Assembly: GCF_910579365.1 (NCBI RefSeq)
Contig: NZ_CAJTUX010000002.1
Coordinates: 1-64,000, forward strand
Source: an uncultured Oscillibacter sp.
GTDB taxonomy: Bacteria > Bacillota > Clostridia > Oscillospirales > Oscillospiraceae
Reading direction: 5' to 3'
Length of the DNA: 64,000 bases
Shown here: positions 42,702-51,272 of the stretch, in pieces
Position numbering within the stretch: position 1 is the stretch's first letter
Layout: every line of letters starts with the position of its first letter
Made by a program: the position numbers and the translations under genes
Notes under the pieces: model-generated
Databases searched by the model: none
What the model was told of the DNA's origin: nothing
The model's input: only the letters and a program-made list of their open reading frames with translations

Positions 42702-43817
42702 ATGGCAAAGGATAAAGCGCCGCTGCCCAGCGCGGCGCCCGCGACGGATAAGAAGAAGGCCATCGACACGGCCATGAGTCAGATCGAGAAGATGTACGGT
42801 AAGGGCTCCATCATGCGCCTGGGCGACCGGACGGCCATGAATGTGGAGGTCATTCCCACCGGCTCCCTGGCGCTGGACGTGGCCCTGGGCATCGGGGGCC
42901 TGCCCAAGGGGCGGATCATCGAGATTTACGGGCCGGAGTCCTCCGGCAAGACCACCCTGGCCCTCCATGTGGTGGCGGAGGCCCAGAAGCAGGGGGGCGA
43001 GGTGGCCTTCGTGGACGCGGAGCACGCCCTGGACCCCACCTATGCCCGGGCCCTGGGCGTGAAGGTGGAGGACATGCTGATCTCCCAGCCGGACACCGGC
43101 GAGCAGGCCCTGGAAATCACGGAGGCCCTGGTGCGCTCCGGGGCCATCGACGTCATCGTGGTGGACTCCGTGGCCGCCCTGGTGCCCCGGGCGGAGATCG
43201 AGGGCGAGATGGGGGACAGCTATGTGGGCCTCCACGCCCGGCTGATGAGTCAGGCCCTGCGGAAGCTCACCGGCGCCATCGGCAAGACCAACACCATCGT
43301 CATCTTCATCAACCAGCTCCGGGAGAAGGTGGGCGTGATGTACGGCAACCCGGAGGTCACCACCGGCGGCCGGGCGCTGAAATTCTATGCCTCCGTCCGC
43401 ATCGACGTGCGGCGCATCGAGGCCATCAAGAACGGCAGCGAGCTCATCGGCAACCGGACCCGGGCCAAAGTGGTAAAGAACAAAATGGCGCCCCCCTTCC
43501 GGGAGGCGGAGTTTGACATCATGTACGGCGAGGGCATCGTCCGGGAGAGCGAGCTGGTGGACCTGGGCGTGAAGCTGGACCTTGTGCAGAAGGCGGGCTC
43601 CTGGTTCTCCATGGGGGAGACCCGCATCGGCCAGGGCCGGGAGGCGGCGAAGAAGTACCTCCAGGAGAACCCGGAAATCCGGGACCAGCTGGAGGCGGAC
43701 ATCCGGAAGAACTTCGACAAGCTGATGAGCAGCCAGGCCCGGGCCGCCGCCAAGGCCGCCGGACGGGCGGTGGACGTCAGCGCCGACGACTTTGACGACT
43801 CCGGCAATGCGGATTGA
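42702..43817 (+). CDS. recA: Recombinase RecA
   Basis: 371 residues; forms filaments on single-stranded DNA for strand exchange and LexA cleavage. Walker A GPESSGKTT (77-85), MAW motif region SLALDVALGIGGLPKGRIIE, Walker B VIVVDSVAALVPRAEIEGEM, loop L2 with NQLREKVGVMYGNPEVTTGG, and an acidic C-terminus (SADDFDDSGNAD). ATG at 42702 with AGGAGGATA upstream. Overlaps recX by 11 bases. I see no clear LexA box in the short upstream gap. Confidence 0.98.
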   Translation: MAKDKAPLPSAAPATDKKKAIDTAMSQIEKMYGKGSIMRLGDRTAMNVEVIPTGSLALDVALGIGGLPKGRIIEIYGPESSGKTTLALHVVAEAQKQGGEVAFVDAEHALDPTYARALGVKVEDMLISQPDTGEQALEITEALVRSGAIDVIVVDSVAALVPRAEIEGEMGDSYVGLHARLMSQALRKLTGAIGKTNTIVIFINQLREKVGVMYGNPEVTTGGRALKFYASVRIDVRRIEAIKNGSELIGNRTRAKVVKNKMAPPFREAEFDIMYGEGIVRESELVDLGVKLDLVQKAGSWFSMGETRIGQGREAAKKYLQENPEIRDQLEADIRKNFDKLMSSQARAAAKAAGRAVDVSADDFDDSGNAD

Positions 43818-44430
43818 GCGGATCGAGGCGTCGAAGCACAAGAAGGGCCGGGTCCTGGTGTTCCTGGAGGATGGAGCCTGCCTGAAGGTGACGGAACAGG
43901 AGCTGCTGGACTTCGGCCTCCGTTCCGGGGACGATCTGAACGAAGAGACGCTGGGACGGCTGAAGGAAGCCGCCGGGGTGTCCAGTACCCGGGCGGCGGC
44001 GGCGGAGCTCATCGGCAAACGGGCCATGAGCCGCTTCTGCTTGGAGCGGAAGCTCCAGGAGAAGGGGGCCAGCGAGGCGGAGGCCCGCTACGCCGCCGAG
44101 TGGCTGGAGGCCATCGGGGCGCTGAACGACGCGGAATACGCCGCCGCCCTGGCGCGGCACTACGGCGGCATGGGCTACGGTCCCGCCCGGGTGCGGGAGA
44201 AGCTCTATGAAAAGGGCGTCCCCCGGGAGCTGTGGGAGGACGCGCTGGAGGAGCTTCCGGAAAATGGCGGACAGGTGGACGCGTTTTTGCAGAGCAAGCT
44301 CCGGGGCCGGACACCGGACGAAAAGGAGAAGCGGCGGCTGACCAACGCCCTGCTTCGCCGGGGCTTTCCCTGGGGGGAGGTCAAAGCGGCCTGGAGGCGG
44401 CTGGGGGACGCCGTGGAGGAAGAGGAGTAG
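43807..44430 (+). CDS. recX: Regulatory protein RecX
   Basis: 207 residues, modulates RecA filament growth. Three-helix repeats are visible: RFCLERKLQEKGASEAEARYAAEWLEAIGALND, LARHYGGMGYGPARVREKLYEKGV, and RLTNALLRRGFPWGEVKAAWRRL. I place the start at the ATG 43807, within the end of recA; a TTG at 43792 is possible. No strong ribosome binding site, so translation is likely coupled to recA. Confidence 0.93.
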   Translation: MRIERIEASKHKKGRVLVFLEDGACLKVTEQELLDFGLRSGDDLNEETLGRLKEAAGVSSTRAAAAELIGKRAMSRFCLERKLQEKGASEAEARYAAEWLEAIGALNDAEYAAALARHYGGMGYGPARVREKLYEKGVPRELWEDALEELPENGGQVDAFLQSKLRGRTPDEKEKRRLTNALLRRGFPWGEVKAAWRRLGDAVEEEE

Positions 44431-44470
44431 AGGCGGCAATCTGTCCCTCCGGCAGAACGCCGCCCCTACA
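44431..44470. repeat. Short repeat fragment ending in CCGCCCCTACA
   Basis: AGGCGGCAATCTG ... CCGCCCCTACA. Similar fragments occur at 45141-45163 (AGGCGGCAGATTGCCGCCCC then TAC) and at the ends of the 113-base element at 51891. The CTA here is the stop codon (reverse) of the small gene at 44466. Confidence 0.55.
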
Positions 44471-44726
44471 GCGGCGTTGACGTGCGCCCTAAAAGCTCCG
44501 CCATAAGCTGAGCGCCGAAGCGCACGCCGGAGTAAAAGCCCTGCTCCGATTGTTTGTCCGCAAGGTCCTCCATGCTGGACCGGAGCAGTTCCGCCGCTTC
44601 CTCGTTGACAGCGCGGAGCTGTGTGGCAATTCGCTTTTCCTCCGCGCTCTCCGGATGTTCCAGACAACATAATATCTGCTGAGGCGGGATGTCGTCGTGG
44701 TAGATTGCATGTAAGATGTCGAGCAT
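44466..44726 (-). CDS. Small helical protein (DUF6809-like), divergent from an XRE regulator
   Basis: 86 residues, predicted all-helical: MLDILHAIYHDDIPPQQILC, a charged central helix, and a C-terminus FYSGVRFGAQLMAELLG that resembles DUF6809 family members. The ATG at 44724-44726 has AAGGAGTG upstream. It is expressed from a strong promoter (44766-44794) embedded in inverted repeats, divergent from the XRE gene at 44803. The stop codon falls inside a CCCCTAC repeat fragment. Role unknown; architecture parallels the pair at 53277/53567. Confidence 0.75.
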   Translation of the reverse strand: MLDILHAIYHDDIPPQQILCCLEHPESAEEKRIATQLRAVNEEAAELLRSSMEDLADKQSEQGFYSGVRFGAQLMAELLGRTSTPL

Positions 44727-44747
44727 AAGCTGCACTCCTTTTAAAAT

Positions 44748-44785
44748 CACGATTCGTGTGATATGATTATAAAACACGAATCGTG
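44748..44785. promoter_or_regulatory. Inverted-repeat operator of the first XRE module
   Basis: CACGATTCGTGT (44748-44759) and ACACGAATCGTG (44774-44785) are exact reverse complements, and each half is itself palindromic (CACGA-n-TCGTG). They flank the -10 of the reverse promoter, the expected place for an XRE autorepressor. Confidence 0.8.
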
Positions 44786-44794
44786 GGTTGTCAA
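44766..44794 (-). promoter_or_regulatory. Promoter of the DUF6809-like gene
   Basis: TTGACA (44794-44789) and TATAAT (44771-44766), spacer 17, both perfect on the reverse strand. Confidence 0.85.
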
Positions 44795-44802
44795 GAGGGT
44801 TT

Positions 44803-45054
44803 ATGAGAACTGTCATCATTTTTAAAGATCGTCTACAACAGCTTCGCAAACAAGCAAACTTACAGCAGAAGGAATTGGCATCTCAAATTGGAATGAGTGC
44901 AAATGCAATTAGCATGATGGAGACCGGAAACCGGGAAACGACATTTGAGAAGCTGGTCCTTCTGGCGGAATATTTTCATGTCTCCACAGACTACCTGTTG
45001 GGCGTTACGGACGACCCCGCCTGGCGGGGCCCCCTCCGGGAAGAGGAATCATAA
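44803..45054 (+). CDS. XRE-family helix-turn-helix regulator (first module)
   Basis: 83 residues. HTH segment LQQLRKQANLQQKELASQIGMSANAISMMETG (about 10-41) followed by the common linker FEKLVLLAEYFHVSTDYLLGVTD. Start ATG at 44803 with AAGAGGG upstream. Divergent from the DUF6809-like gene, with palindromic operators between them, so it probably represses that gene and itself. Confidence 0.9.
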   Translation: MRTVIIFKDRLQQLRKQANLQQKELASQIGMSANAISMMETGNRETTFEKLVLLAEYFHVSTDYLLGVTDDPAWRGPLREEES

Positions 45055-45512
45055 CTCATATCGCTCTCTTTTTGGCAGGAAAGATGTAGAGTCCTTCTCC
45101 TGCGAGATGGTCTATCGGGAGAAGGGCGGGCCCAGGGAACAGGCGGCAGATTGCCGCCCCTACGGGAACCGCCAGGGAAAGAACCGCCAAAGTGGGAACC
45201 ACCGGGCAGAGCCCCAAGCTGAACCCGCCAGGGCAGCGGCAGCGGAAAGAGAAGAAAGCCGATTCGACGCCCGCCAAAACCCCAGCCCGCACCGAGCTGC
45301 GGGCAGAGACATGCGTACCCGAAAGCCAGTCCCCAGGCGCGTCCCCCGTCCCCCGTTTGAAAACGTCTTTTTTTCTTTTGGACCGTGCACGGCCCGTTTT
45401 CTCTTTTTCTGCGTATCAGAAAAAGAGAAAATGGGGGGTGCATTGGACCAGCCATCGCTGGCCGCCAATCCTCCCCGCCCGCAAGGGCAGAATCAACGAA
45501 AGGGGGCATACC
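45055..45512. other. Intergenic stretch with repeats, upstream of rimO
   Basis: No credible gene. It holds a CCGCCCCTAC repeat fragment (45141-45163), a run of related GGGAACCGCC / AAGAACCGCC / GGGAACCACC units (45168-45212), and an imperfect palindrome (45380-45449). The frame of rimO is open through here but without a plausible start before 45513. Confidence 0.55.
45380..45449. repeat. Long imperfect palindrome upstream of rimO
   Basis: Core TTTTCTCTTTTTCTG / CAGAAAAAGAGAAAA (45397-45411 with 45417-45431), 15 perfect pairs and a 5-base loop; the arms continue outward with about 75% pairing (GGACCGTGCAC against GTGCATTGGACC). No T-run follows on the + strand. Confidence 0.75.
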
Positions 45513-46829
45513 ATGCCCTACAAAGTATATTTCCTTTCCCTTGGCTGCGCCAAAAACCAAGTAAACTGCGAGCAGATGATGTCCCTGATCCAATCGGCGG
45601 GCCACGAGATCGCACCCGACCCCGCCGGGGCGGACATCGCCGTGGTCAACACCTGCGGCTTCCTGGCCTCCGCCTGTGAGGAGGCCATCGGCCACATCCT
45701 GGAGCTGGCGGAACTGAAAAAAGCCGGCCAGCTGAAAAAAATCCTGGTCACCGGCTGTATGGCCCAGCGCTATCAAAACGGCGTGCTGGAAGAGCTGCCG
45801 GAAGTGGACGGCATCCTGGGCACCGGCAGCTACGGCGAGATCGCCGCCGCCGTTTCCGAGGTTATGGAATCCGGCCTCCGCCCCTGCCGCCTGGGCAACA
45901 TCCACACCGCGCCCCAGAACGGGCCCCGCATTCTCTCCACGCCCCCCTGGTACGCCTATCTCCGCATTGCCGAGGGCTGCGACAACCACTGCGCCTACTG
46001 CGTCATCCCCTCCCTCCGGGGCAAGTACCGCAGCCGCCCCATGGGAGAGCTTCTGGACGAGGCTGGCGAGCTCTGCTCCGCCGGGGTGAAGGAACTGCTG
46101 GTCATCGCCCAGGACATCACCCGCTACGGCACGGACCTGAACGGCGAACACCAGCTGGCCGCCCTTCTGCGGGAATTGTGCAGGCTGGACTTCCATTGGA
46201 TTCGCCTCCACTATCTCTACCCCGACGAGATCACGGAGGAGCTCATCGAGACAATTGCCTCCGAGCCGAAGATTCTGCCCTATCTGGATATCCCCATTCA
46301 GCACTGCAACGATGGCATTCTGAAGGCCATGAACCGCCGGGACACCAAGGAATCCATCCGCTCCCTCTTCCGGACCCTCCGCCGGCGCATCCCCGGCCTG
46401 GTCCTGCGGACCAGTCTGATCGCCGGCCTTCCCGGCGAGGGGGAGGAGGAGTTCGAGGAGCTGTGCGAATTCCTCCGGGAGCAGAAAATCGAGCGGGCAG
46501 GGGTCTTCCCCTTTTCCCCGGAGGAGGGAACCCGGGCGGCACAGATGGACCACGCGGACGCCGGCGAGGCCGCCCGCCGGGCGGAGCTGGCGGTGGACGT
46601 GCAGTCCGATGTCATAGACGAGTACAACGAGTCCGTTCTGGGAACGGAGCGGGAAGTCCTCTGCGAAGGCTTTGACGGCCAGATGTTCTTTGGCCGGAGC
46701 TATGCCGAGTCCCCGGAGATCGACGGGCGGATTTGGTTTGACGCCGGGGAGGAGCCCGCGTCGGGGGACTTCGTCACTGTCCGCCTCACCGGGGTAATGG
46801 ACGGCGAGCTCACCGGGGAGCGGGTATGA
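45513..46829 (+). CDS. rimO: Ribosomal protein uS12 methylthiotransferase RimO
   Basis: Radical-SAM methylthiotransferase, 438 residues, adds a methylthio group to an Asp of uS12. MTTase domain VYFLSLGCAKNQVNCEQMMS (first Cys cluster), NTCGFLASACEEA, radical-SAM motif EGCDNHCAYCVIPSLRGKYRSR (CxxxCxxC), RLHYLYPDEI, and a C-terminal TRAM domain. The LGCAKNxVxxE pattern separates RimO from MiaB. ATG at 45513 behind AAAGGGGG. Overlaps the next gene by ATGA. Confidence 0.95.
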   Translation: MPYKVYFLSLGCAKNQVNCEQMMSLIQSAGHEIAPDPAGADIAVVNTCGFLASACEEAIGHILELAELKKAGQLKKILVTGCMAQRYQNGVLEELPEVDGILGTGSYGEIAAAVSEVMESGLRPCRLGNIHTAPQNGPRILSTPPWYAYLRIAEGCDNHCAYCVIPSLRGKYRSRPMGELLDEAGELCSAGVKELLVIAQDITRYGTDLNGEHQLAALLRELCRLDFHWIRLHYLYPDEITEELIETIASEPKILPYLDIPIQHCNDGILKAMNRRDTKESIRSLFRTLRRRIPGLVLRTSLIAGLPGEGEEEFEELCEFLREQKIERAGVFPFSPEEGTRAAQMDHADAGEAARRAELAVDVQSDVIDEYNESVLGTEREVLCEGFDGQMFFGRSYAESPEIDGRIWFDAGEEPASGDFVTVRLTGVMDGELTGERV

Positions 46830-47101
46830 AGCACCCGCTGACGGAAATTCCCGGCGTGGGGGACCGCATTGCCGCCGTTATGGAGACCCTGGGCATCCGG
46901 CGGGTCTCGGACCTCCGGGGCCGGGACCCGGAGGAGCTGTACGCAAGGGAGTGTCTGATGAAGGGATACCAGGAGGACCGCTGCGCCCTGTACGTCTGGC
47001 GGACGGCGGTATACTACGCGGACCACGAGACCAGGGACCCGGAGAAGCTGAAATGGTGGTACTGGAAGGACAAGACCTATCCGGAGAAGGAGGACCTATG
47101 A
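46826..47101 (+). CDS. Cdd1 ('pathogenicity locus') family helix-hairpin-helix protein
   Basis: 91 residues. The N-terminal helix-hairpin-helix PLTEIPGVGDRIAAVMETLGIRRVSDLRGRDPEELYARE is followed by DRCALYVWRTAVYYAD, the pattern of the Cdd1 family. Likely binds DNA or a nucleotide-containing partner; no enzymatic motif. Coupled to rimO (ATGA at 46826-46829) and to pgsA (ATGA at 47098-47101). Confidence 0.85.
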   Translation: MKHPLTEIPGVGDRIAAVMETLGIRRVSDLRGRDPEELYARECLMKGYQEDRCALYVWRTAVYYADHETRDPEKLKWWYWKDKTYPEKEDL

Positions 47102-47676
47102 ATCTGCCCAATAAATTGACCATGCTCCGCATCATCCTGACGCCGGTTTTTCTGGCGGTGCTGTACTGGGGCTTTCCCGGCGCGGACTACGCGGCTCTGG
47201 CCATTTTCATCATCGCCAGTCTGACGGACCTGCTGGACGGGAAGATCGCCCGGAAGTACAATCTGGTGACGGACTTCGGCAAGTTCGCCGATCCTCTGGC
47301 GGATAAAATCCTGGTGGTGGCGGCCATGCTGTGGTTTGTGGAGCAGGGCCGGATGCCCGCCTGGATGGTGATGATCGTGATTACCCGGGAGTTTGCCGTC
47401 AGCGGCCTGCGCATGATTGCCTCGGACAACGGGCGGGTGATTGCCGCCGGGTGGTCCGGGAAGGTGAAAACAGCCTCCACCATGGTGTGTATCGTGGTGA
47501 TGCTGCTAATGGGGCCCACCGTCGCCATGCTCCGGGACCCGGCGGCCCTCACGGCTCTGCCCGACGAGCCGTTCTTGTGGCTGGACATGATCTGCGGCTG
47601 GGTCATCACCCTGACGACCCTGTACTCCGGCGTGGAATACTTCCTCAAAAACAAAGACGTCATCCGCTCCGCCTAG
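47098..47676 (+). CDS. pgsA: CDP-diacylglycerol-glycerol-3-phosphate 3-phosphatidyltransferase
   Basis: 192 residues, makes phosphatidylglycerolphosphate. MNLPNKLTMLRIILTPVFL at the N-terminus and the CDP-alcohol signature DGKIARKYNLVTDFGKFADP then LADK (D-G-x2-A-R-x8-G-x3-D-x3-D) are intact. About five membrane segments. ATG at 47098 overlaps the Cdd1-like stop. A palindromic repeat follows the stop directly. Confidence 0.94.
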   Translation: MNLPNKLTMLRIILTPVFLAVLYWGFPGADYAALAIFIIASLTDLLDGKIARKYNLVTDFGKFADPLADKILVVAAMLWFVEQGRMPAWMVMIVITREFAVSGLRMIASDNGRVIAAGWSGKVKTASTMVCIVVMLLMGPTVAMLRDPAALTALPDEPFLWLDMICGWVITLTTLYSGVEYFLKNKDVIRSA

Positions 47677-47700
47677 TTCCTTTTTTTGAGAAAAAAGGAA

Positions 47701-47832
47701 CCAAAAAAGCTTTAGCGCGCTCTGGGGGTCTGGAGGTCATTCAAGCCGAAGCGACGGCAACGAACCATTTTCGTTGCCGTCGCTTCGTTTTGGTTTCTAT
47801 CCAGACTGCCGGATCGCGCGAGAGTTCTTTGG
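47701..47832. repeat. 132-base palindromic element after pgsA
   Basis: Outer arms (47701-47734 and 47800-47832) are imperfect reverse complements beginning CCAAA; the centre is a perfect 17-pair hairpin GAAGCGACGGCAACGAA / TTCGTTGCCGTCGCTTC (47748-47764 with 47770-47786) followed by GTTTTGG, so it also serves as a terminator. A shorter, diverged copy lies at 54591-54650. Confidence 0.8.
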
Positions 47833-47842
47833 ATACGTTCTT

Positions 47843-48862
47843 TCAAGGAAGTATCTTTACGGGGGCGCCGGTTTTCCATGCTTCGGTGGTGGCGTAGCCG
47901 ATGGCGGTGGATTTGGTGCCGTCGTAGACGCTGACGCCGGGAGCCCTGCCTGTCAGGGCGCAGTCCACGAACTCCTGGAGCTCGGTGAGGTACGCCTCCG
48001 CGAACCGCTCCGGGAAGGAGCCTACGCACTCGGCGCATACGCCGTTCTGATTGTACAGACGGGCCTGGTTCTTCTCCGGGACGGCGGAGATGCGGATGGT
48101 GCCCTCCGTGCCCACGATCTCCGTCTCCACGTGGTAGCCGTAAGGCGCCGTCCGGCCCACGTGAATCATGCCCATAGCGCCGTTTTCAAACCGGTAGACG
48201 GCCACGCCGGTCTCGTCATCCCCGGCCGCCCGGAACTCCGGGTGCTTGAAGGTGGCGCCCATGGCGTACACCTCCGTGGCCTCGCAGCCCAGGAACCAGC
48301 GCATGAGGTCGATGTCGTGAATGGCCATGTCCAGGAAGATGCCGCCGGAGTTTTTGGCAAAGCGGATGGCCCCGTCCACGAGGGCCTCCGGGTCAATGCC
48401 CGTGGCCTTCACCAGGTAGGGCGTGCCGATGGCCCCGGCGTCAATCTTTTCCTTGGCGTAGGCATAGGACTTGTCATAGCGCCGCATGAAGCCCAGCATG
48501 AAGGTCAGCTCCGGGTGCCGCTCCACGGCGGCCTCCGCCTGTTTGCACTGGGCCGCGTCCACCCCCAGGGGCTTCTCGGAGAAGACGTGCTTCCCCGCGT
48601 CCAGGGCGGCCTCAATCTGCCAGCAGTGCTCGCTGGAGGTGGTGACGATGACCGCGGCGTCCATGTCCGCATGGGCCAGCATCTCCTTGTAGTCCGCGTA
48701 GACGGCGGCGACGCCCAGCTCGCTTCGGGCGTACTCCAGCTCGGCGGGGACGATGGAGCAGACCGCCGTCAGCTCCGCTCCGGGAATCTGATAGCGGATG
48801 TTATGCGCGTGGACCCTGCCCAGACGGCCCAGGCCCACCACGCCGGTCTTCAAATTCTTCAT
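47843..48862 (-). CDS. Gfo/Idh/MocA family oxidoreductase, inositol dehydrogenase-like
   Basis: 339 residues. NAD(P)-binding GVVGLGRLGRVHAHN (about 7-21), EKPLGVD (the conserved catalytic Lys), GFMRRYDKSY, and SGGIFLDMAIHDIDLMRWFLG with the conserved Asp and His. The pattern is closest to myo-/scyllo-inositol 2-dehydrogenases (IolG-like). ATG at 48860-48862 behind AAGGAGA. No other inositol genes are adjacent, so the substrate is unproven. Confidence 0.9.
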   Translation of the reverse strand: MKNLKTGVVGLGRLGRVHAHNIRYQIPGAELTAVCSIVPAELEYARSELGVAAVYADYKEMLAHADMDAAVIVTTSSEHCWQIEAALDAGKHVFSEKPLGVDAAQCKQAEAAVERHPELTFMLGFMRRYDKSYAYAKEKIDAGAIGTPYLVKATGIDPEALVDGAIRFAKNSGGIFLDMAIHDIDLMRWFLGCEATEVYAMGATFKHPEFRAAGDDETGVAVYRFENGAMGMIHVGRTAPYGYHVETEIVGTEGTIRISAVPEKNQARLYNQNGVCAECVGSFPERFAEAYLTELQEFVDCALTGRAPGVSVYDGTKSTAIGYATTEAWKTGAPVKILP

Positions 48863-48941
48863 AACGGTCTCCTTCCTCCGATCCTGGGTGAAACATGACC
48901 GGGTATCCAAGATATACGGTGTTCTTCCCCAGGGCGGCGGC

Positions 48942-50774
48942 TCAGGCCCGCAGGCCCGCCCGCCAGTCCTGAACGGCCTGGAGGAAGGCCGCGCCATAGC
49001 GCTCCGCCTTGACCCTGCCCACGCCGGAGACCTGGAGAAATTCCTCCATGGTCAGAGGCCGGAGGGCGGCCATGTCCGCCAGGGTGGCGTTGGAAAAGAT
49101 GACGTAGGCGGGAACGCCCGCCTCCTGGGCCAGGCGGAAGCGGAGGGATTTCAGCGCCGCCAGCAGGCCGTCCTCCTCCTCCGCAGAGGCGGCGGGGGAG
49201 AGGGGCCGCGCCTTTGCCTCCTCCGCCTGGGGGGCCGGCTCCCGAAAGAGGACCTTCTTCCCCCGGAAGAGGACGTCCCCCGCCTGGGCCGTCAGACGGA
49301 GGACGGGGTACTCCTCCCCCTCGGTGACGAGATAGCCCTTCTCCATCAAAGCGTCAATGTAACGCTGAATCCGGTCCTGGTCCACGCCCTTCAGGGCCCC
49401 GTGGGTGGGCAGCTGGTCCAGCCCCAGCTGGAGGACCCGCTTGTCCCGGCTGCCCCGGAGGAGCTTGATGATGACGGCGGCCCCCAGGCCGTAAGCGTAG
49501 CGCTTTTCCACCCGGGCCACGGCAGAGAGGATTTTCTGCGCCTCCACGGTGATGTCCCGGTCCACAAAGGACCCGGCGCAGTTCCCGCAGCGGCCGCAGC
49601 GGCCGCCGTGAATCTCGCCGAAGTAGTCCAGAATGTCCGCCCGGAGGCAGCCGCCGGTCCTGCAGTAGCGCACCATACGGTCCAGGCGGCTGAGATCCCG
49701 GCGCAGACGGTCCGGGTCCCCCTCCTGGGTCTCCTGGGAGTTGGCGATGAGGAATTTCGCCGTCCGCACATCCCCGGGGGCGTAGAGCAGGACGCAGCGG
49801 GCGGGGCCGCCGTCCCGGCCCGCACGGCCCGCCTCCTGGTAATAGCTCTCCAGGTCCTTGGGCATGTTGTAGTGAACCACGAAGCTGACGTTGGACTTGT
49901 CGATGCCCATGCCAAAGGCGTTGGTGGCCACCATGACCCGCACCTGGTCGTAGACGAAGGCCTCCTGGCTCCGGCGGCGCTCGCCGTCCTCCATGCCGGC
50001 GTGGTACCGGGCGGCGGGGACGCCCTGGGCCAGCAGGGAAGCGGTGACGGCGTCCACCGTCTTCCGGGTGGCGCAGTAGACGATGCCGCTCTGCCCGGGA
50101 CGCTCCGCCAGGAAGCGGCGGAGCCAGAGGTCCTTGTCCTTGGGGCGGTCCACCTCGAAAAAGAGGTTGGGCCGGTCGAAGCCCGTGGTGATCCGAAGGG
50201 GGTCCCGGAGGTCCAGCAGCGTCTCGATGTCCCGGCGCACCGCCGCCGTGGCGGTGGCGGTGAACGCCCCCACGGGGGGCCGGACCGGCAGGGAGGCCAC
50301 CAGTCCGGCAATGTCCAGATAGCTGGGGCGGAAGTCCTGCCCCCACTGGGAGACGCAGTGGGCCTCGTCCACGGCCACCAGGGAGACGGACAGCCCCTCC
50401 AGCAGACGGCGGAAGCTCTCCGCCTGGAGGCGCTCCGGCGCGGCGTACAGGAGCTTGCAGTCCCCCCGCCGGATCTGGCGGCAGGCCTCCCGGTACTCTC
50501 CGGCGTCCTGCGAGGAGTTGAGAAAGGCGGCGGGGATGCCCGCCTGGGTCAGGGCGGCCACCTGGTCCTTCATCAGGGAGATGAGGGGGGAGATCACCAG
50601 GGCCGTCCCCGGCAGCAGCAGGGCGGGGAGCTGATAGCATACGGATTTTCCCGCTCCGGTGGGCATGACGCCCAGAGCGTCCCGGCCGGAGAGCAGCGCG
50701 TCCGCCAGGGGCTCCTGACCGGGGCGGAAGCCGCTGTGGCCGAAGTGCTGCTTGAGAAGGGTCAGCTTGTCCAT
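48942..50774 (-). CDS. recQ: ATP-dependent DNA helicase RecQ
   Basis: 610 residues, 3'-5' helicase. Walker A MPTGAGKSVCYQLPAL (motif I), motif II DEAHC in VDEAHCVSQWGQDFRPSY, RGRAGRD-like EAGRAGRDGGPARC (motif VI), then the RecQ C-terminal zinc module (C near residues 375-405: RYCRTGGCLR, CGRCGNC) and a winged helix, ending in an HRDC domain (LRFRLAQEAGVPAYVIFSN). ATG at 50772-50774 behind AGGAGGCC; longer extensions upstream lack support. Downstream gap to the oxidoreductase is short. Confidence 0.96.
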   Translation of the reverse strand: MDKLTLLKQHFGHSGFRPGQEPLADALLSGRDALGVMPTGAGKSVCYQLPALLLPGTALVISPLISLMKDQVAALTQAGIPAAFLNSSQDAGEYREACRQIRRGDCKLLYAAPERLQAESFRRLLEGLSVSLVAVDEAHCVSQWGQDFRPSYLDIAGLVASLPVRPPVGAFTATATAAVRRDIETLLDLRDPLRITTGFDRPNLFFEVDRPKDKDLWLRRFLAERPGQSGIVYCATRKTVDAVTASLLAQGVPAARYHAGMEDGERRRSQEAFVYDQVRVMVATNAFGMGIDKSNVSFVVHYNMPKDLESYYQEAGRAGRDGGPARCVLLYAPGDVRTAKFLIANSQETQEGDPDRLRRDLSRLDRMVRYCRTGGCLRADILDYFGEIHGGRCGRCGNCAGSFVDRDITVEAQKILSAVARVEKRYAYGLGAAVIIKLLRGSRDKRVLQLGLDQLPTHGALKGVDQDRIQRYIDALMEKGYLVTEGEEYPVLRLTAQAGDVLFRGKKVLFREPAPQAEEAKARPLSPAASAEEEDGLLAALKSLRFRLAQEAGVPAYVIFSNATLADMAALRPLTMEEFLQVSGVGRVKAERYGAAFLQAVQDWRAGLRA

Positions 50775-50903
50775 GGGGCGGGCCTCCTGTCCGTTTCGGT
50801 AAGGGGTTCTGAAGGACACTATACTAGAGAAAGCCGCCCCTGTCCAGAGGGGAGGGCCGTTTCCGGCCTTGAAAAAATAAAGTTTCCAAGAGCAAGAAAA
50901 AGC

Positions 50904-50932
50904 TTGCAATTTGAAAAACACCGTGATATACT
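50904..50932 (+). promoter_or_regulatory. rpmE promoter
   Basis: TTGCAA (50904-50909) and TATACT (50927-50932), spacer 17. Confidence 0.8.
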
Positions 50933-50994
50933 AACCAATGCTGTGATAGCGCAAGCTGTTTCGCAATTCGTTTTAGAAAGGGGTGAACAGAGCA

Positions 50995-51198
50995 ATGAAG
51001 GAAGGAATCCATCCCAATTATCAGCAGACTACGATTACATGCGCCTGCGGTAATGTGATTGAGACAGGTTCTACCAAGAAGGATATCAAGGTGGAAGTCT
51101 GCTCTAAGTGTCACCCCTTCTTCACCGGCAAGCAGAAGCTGGTGGATACCGGCGGCCGGGTCGCGAAGTTCAACAAGAGGTTCGGCCTGGACAAGTGA
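50995..51198 (+). CDS. rpmE: Large ribosomal subunit protein bL31
   Basis: 67 residues. MKEGIHPNYQQTTITCACGN, EVCSKCHPFFTGKQKLVDTGGRV: the zinc-binding form with paired cysteines (CAC and CSKC). ATG at 50995; the GTG at 50983 sits inside AAAGGGGTG, which is the ribosome binding site. Own promoter and terminator. Confidence 0.97.
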   Translation: MKEGIHPNYQQTTITCACGNVIETGSTKKDIKVEVCSKCHPFFTGKQKLVDTGGRVAKFNKRFGLDK

Positions 51199-51220
51199 GT
51201 CCGACACCGTCACATGCGAG

Positions 51221-51252
51221 AGAGCGCGCCGTAGTCCGGCGCGCTCTTTTTT
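51221..51252 (+). terminator. rpmE terminator
   Basis: AGAGCGCGCCG / CGGCGCGCTCT (51221-51231 with 51237-51247) then TTTTTT. Confidence 0.93.
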
Positions 51253-51272
51253 CTTCGTCCGGGAATTTTTTG

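Noticed and set aside
45055..45512. N-terminal extension of rimO or a separate gene
   Set aside because: The predicted peptide is low-complexity, the region holds repeats, and the rimO domain starts at MPYKVYFLSLGC with its own ribosome binding site.
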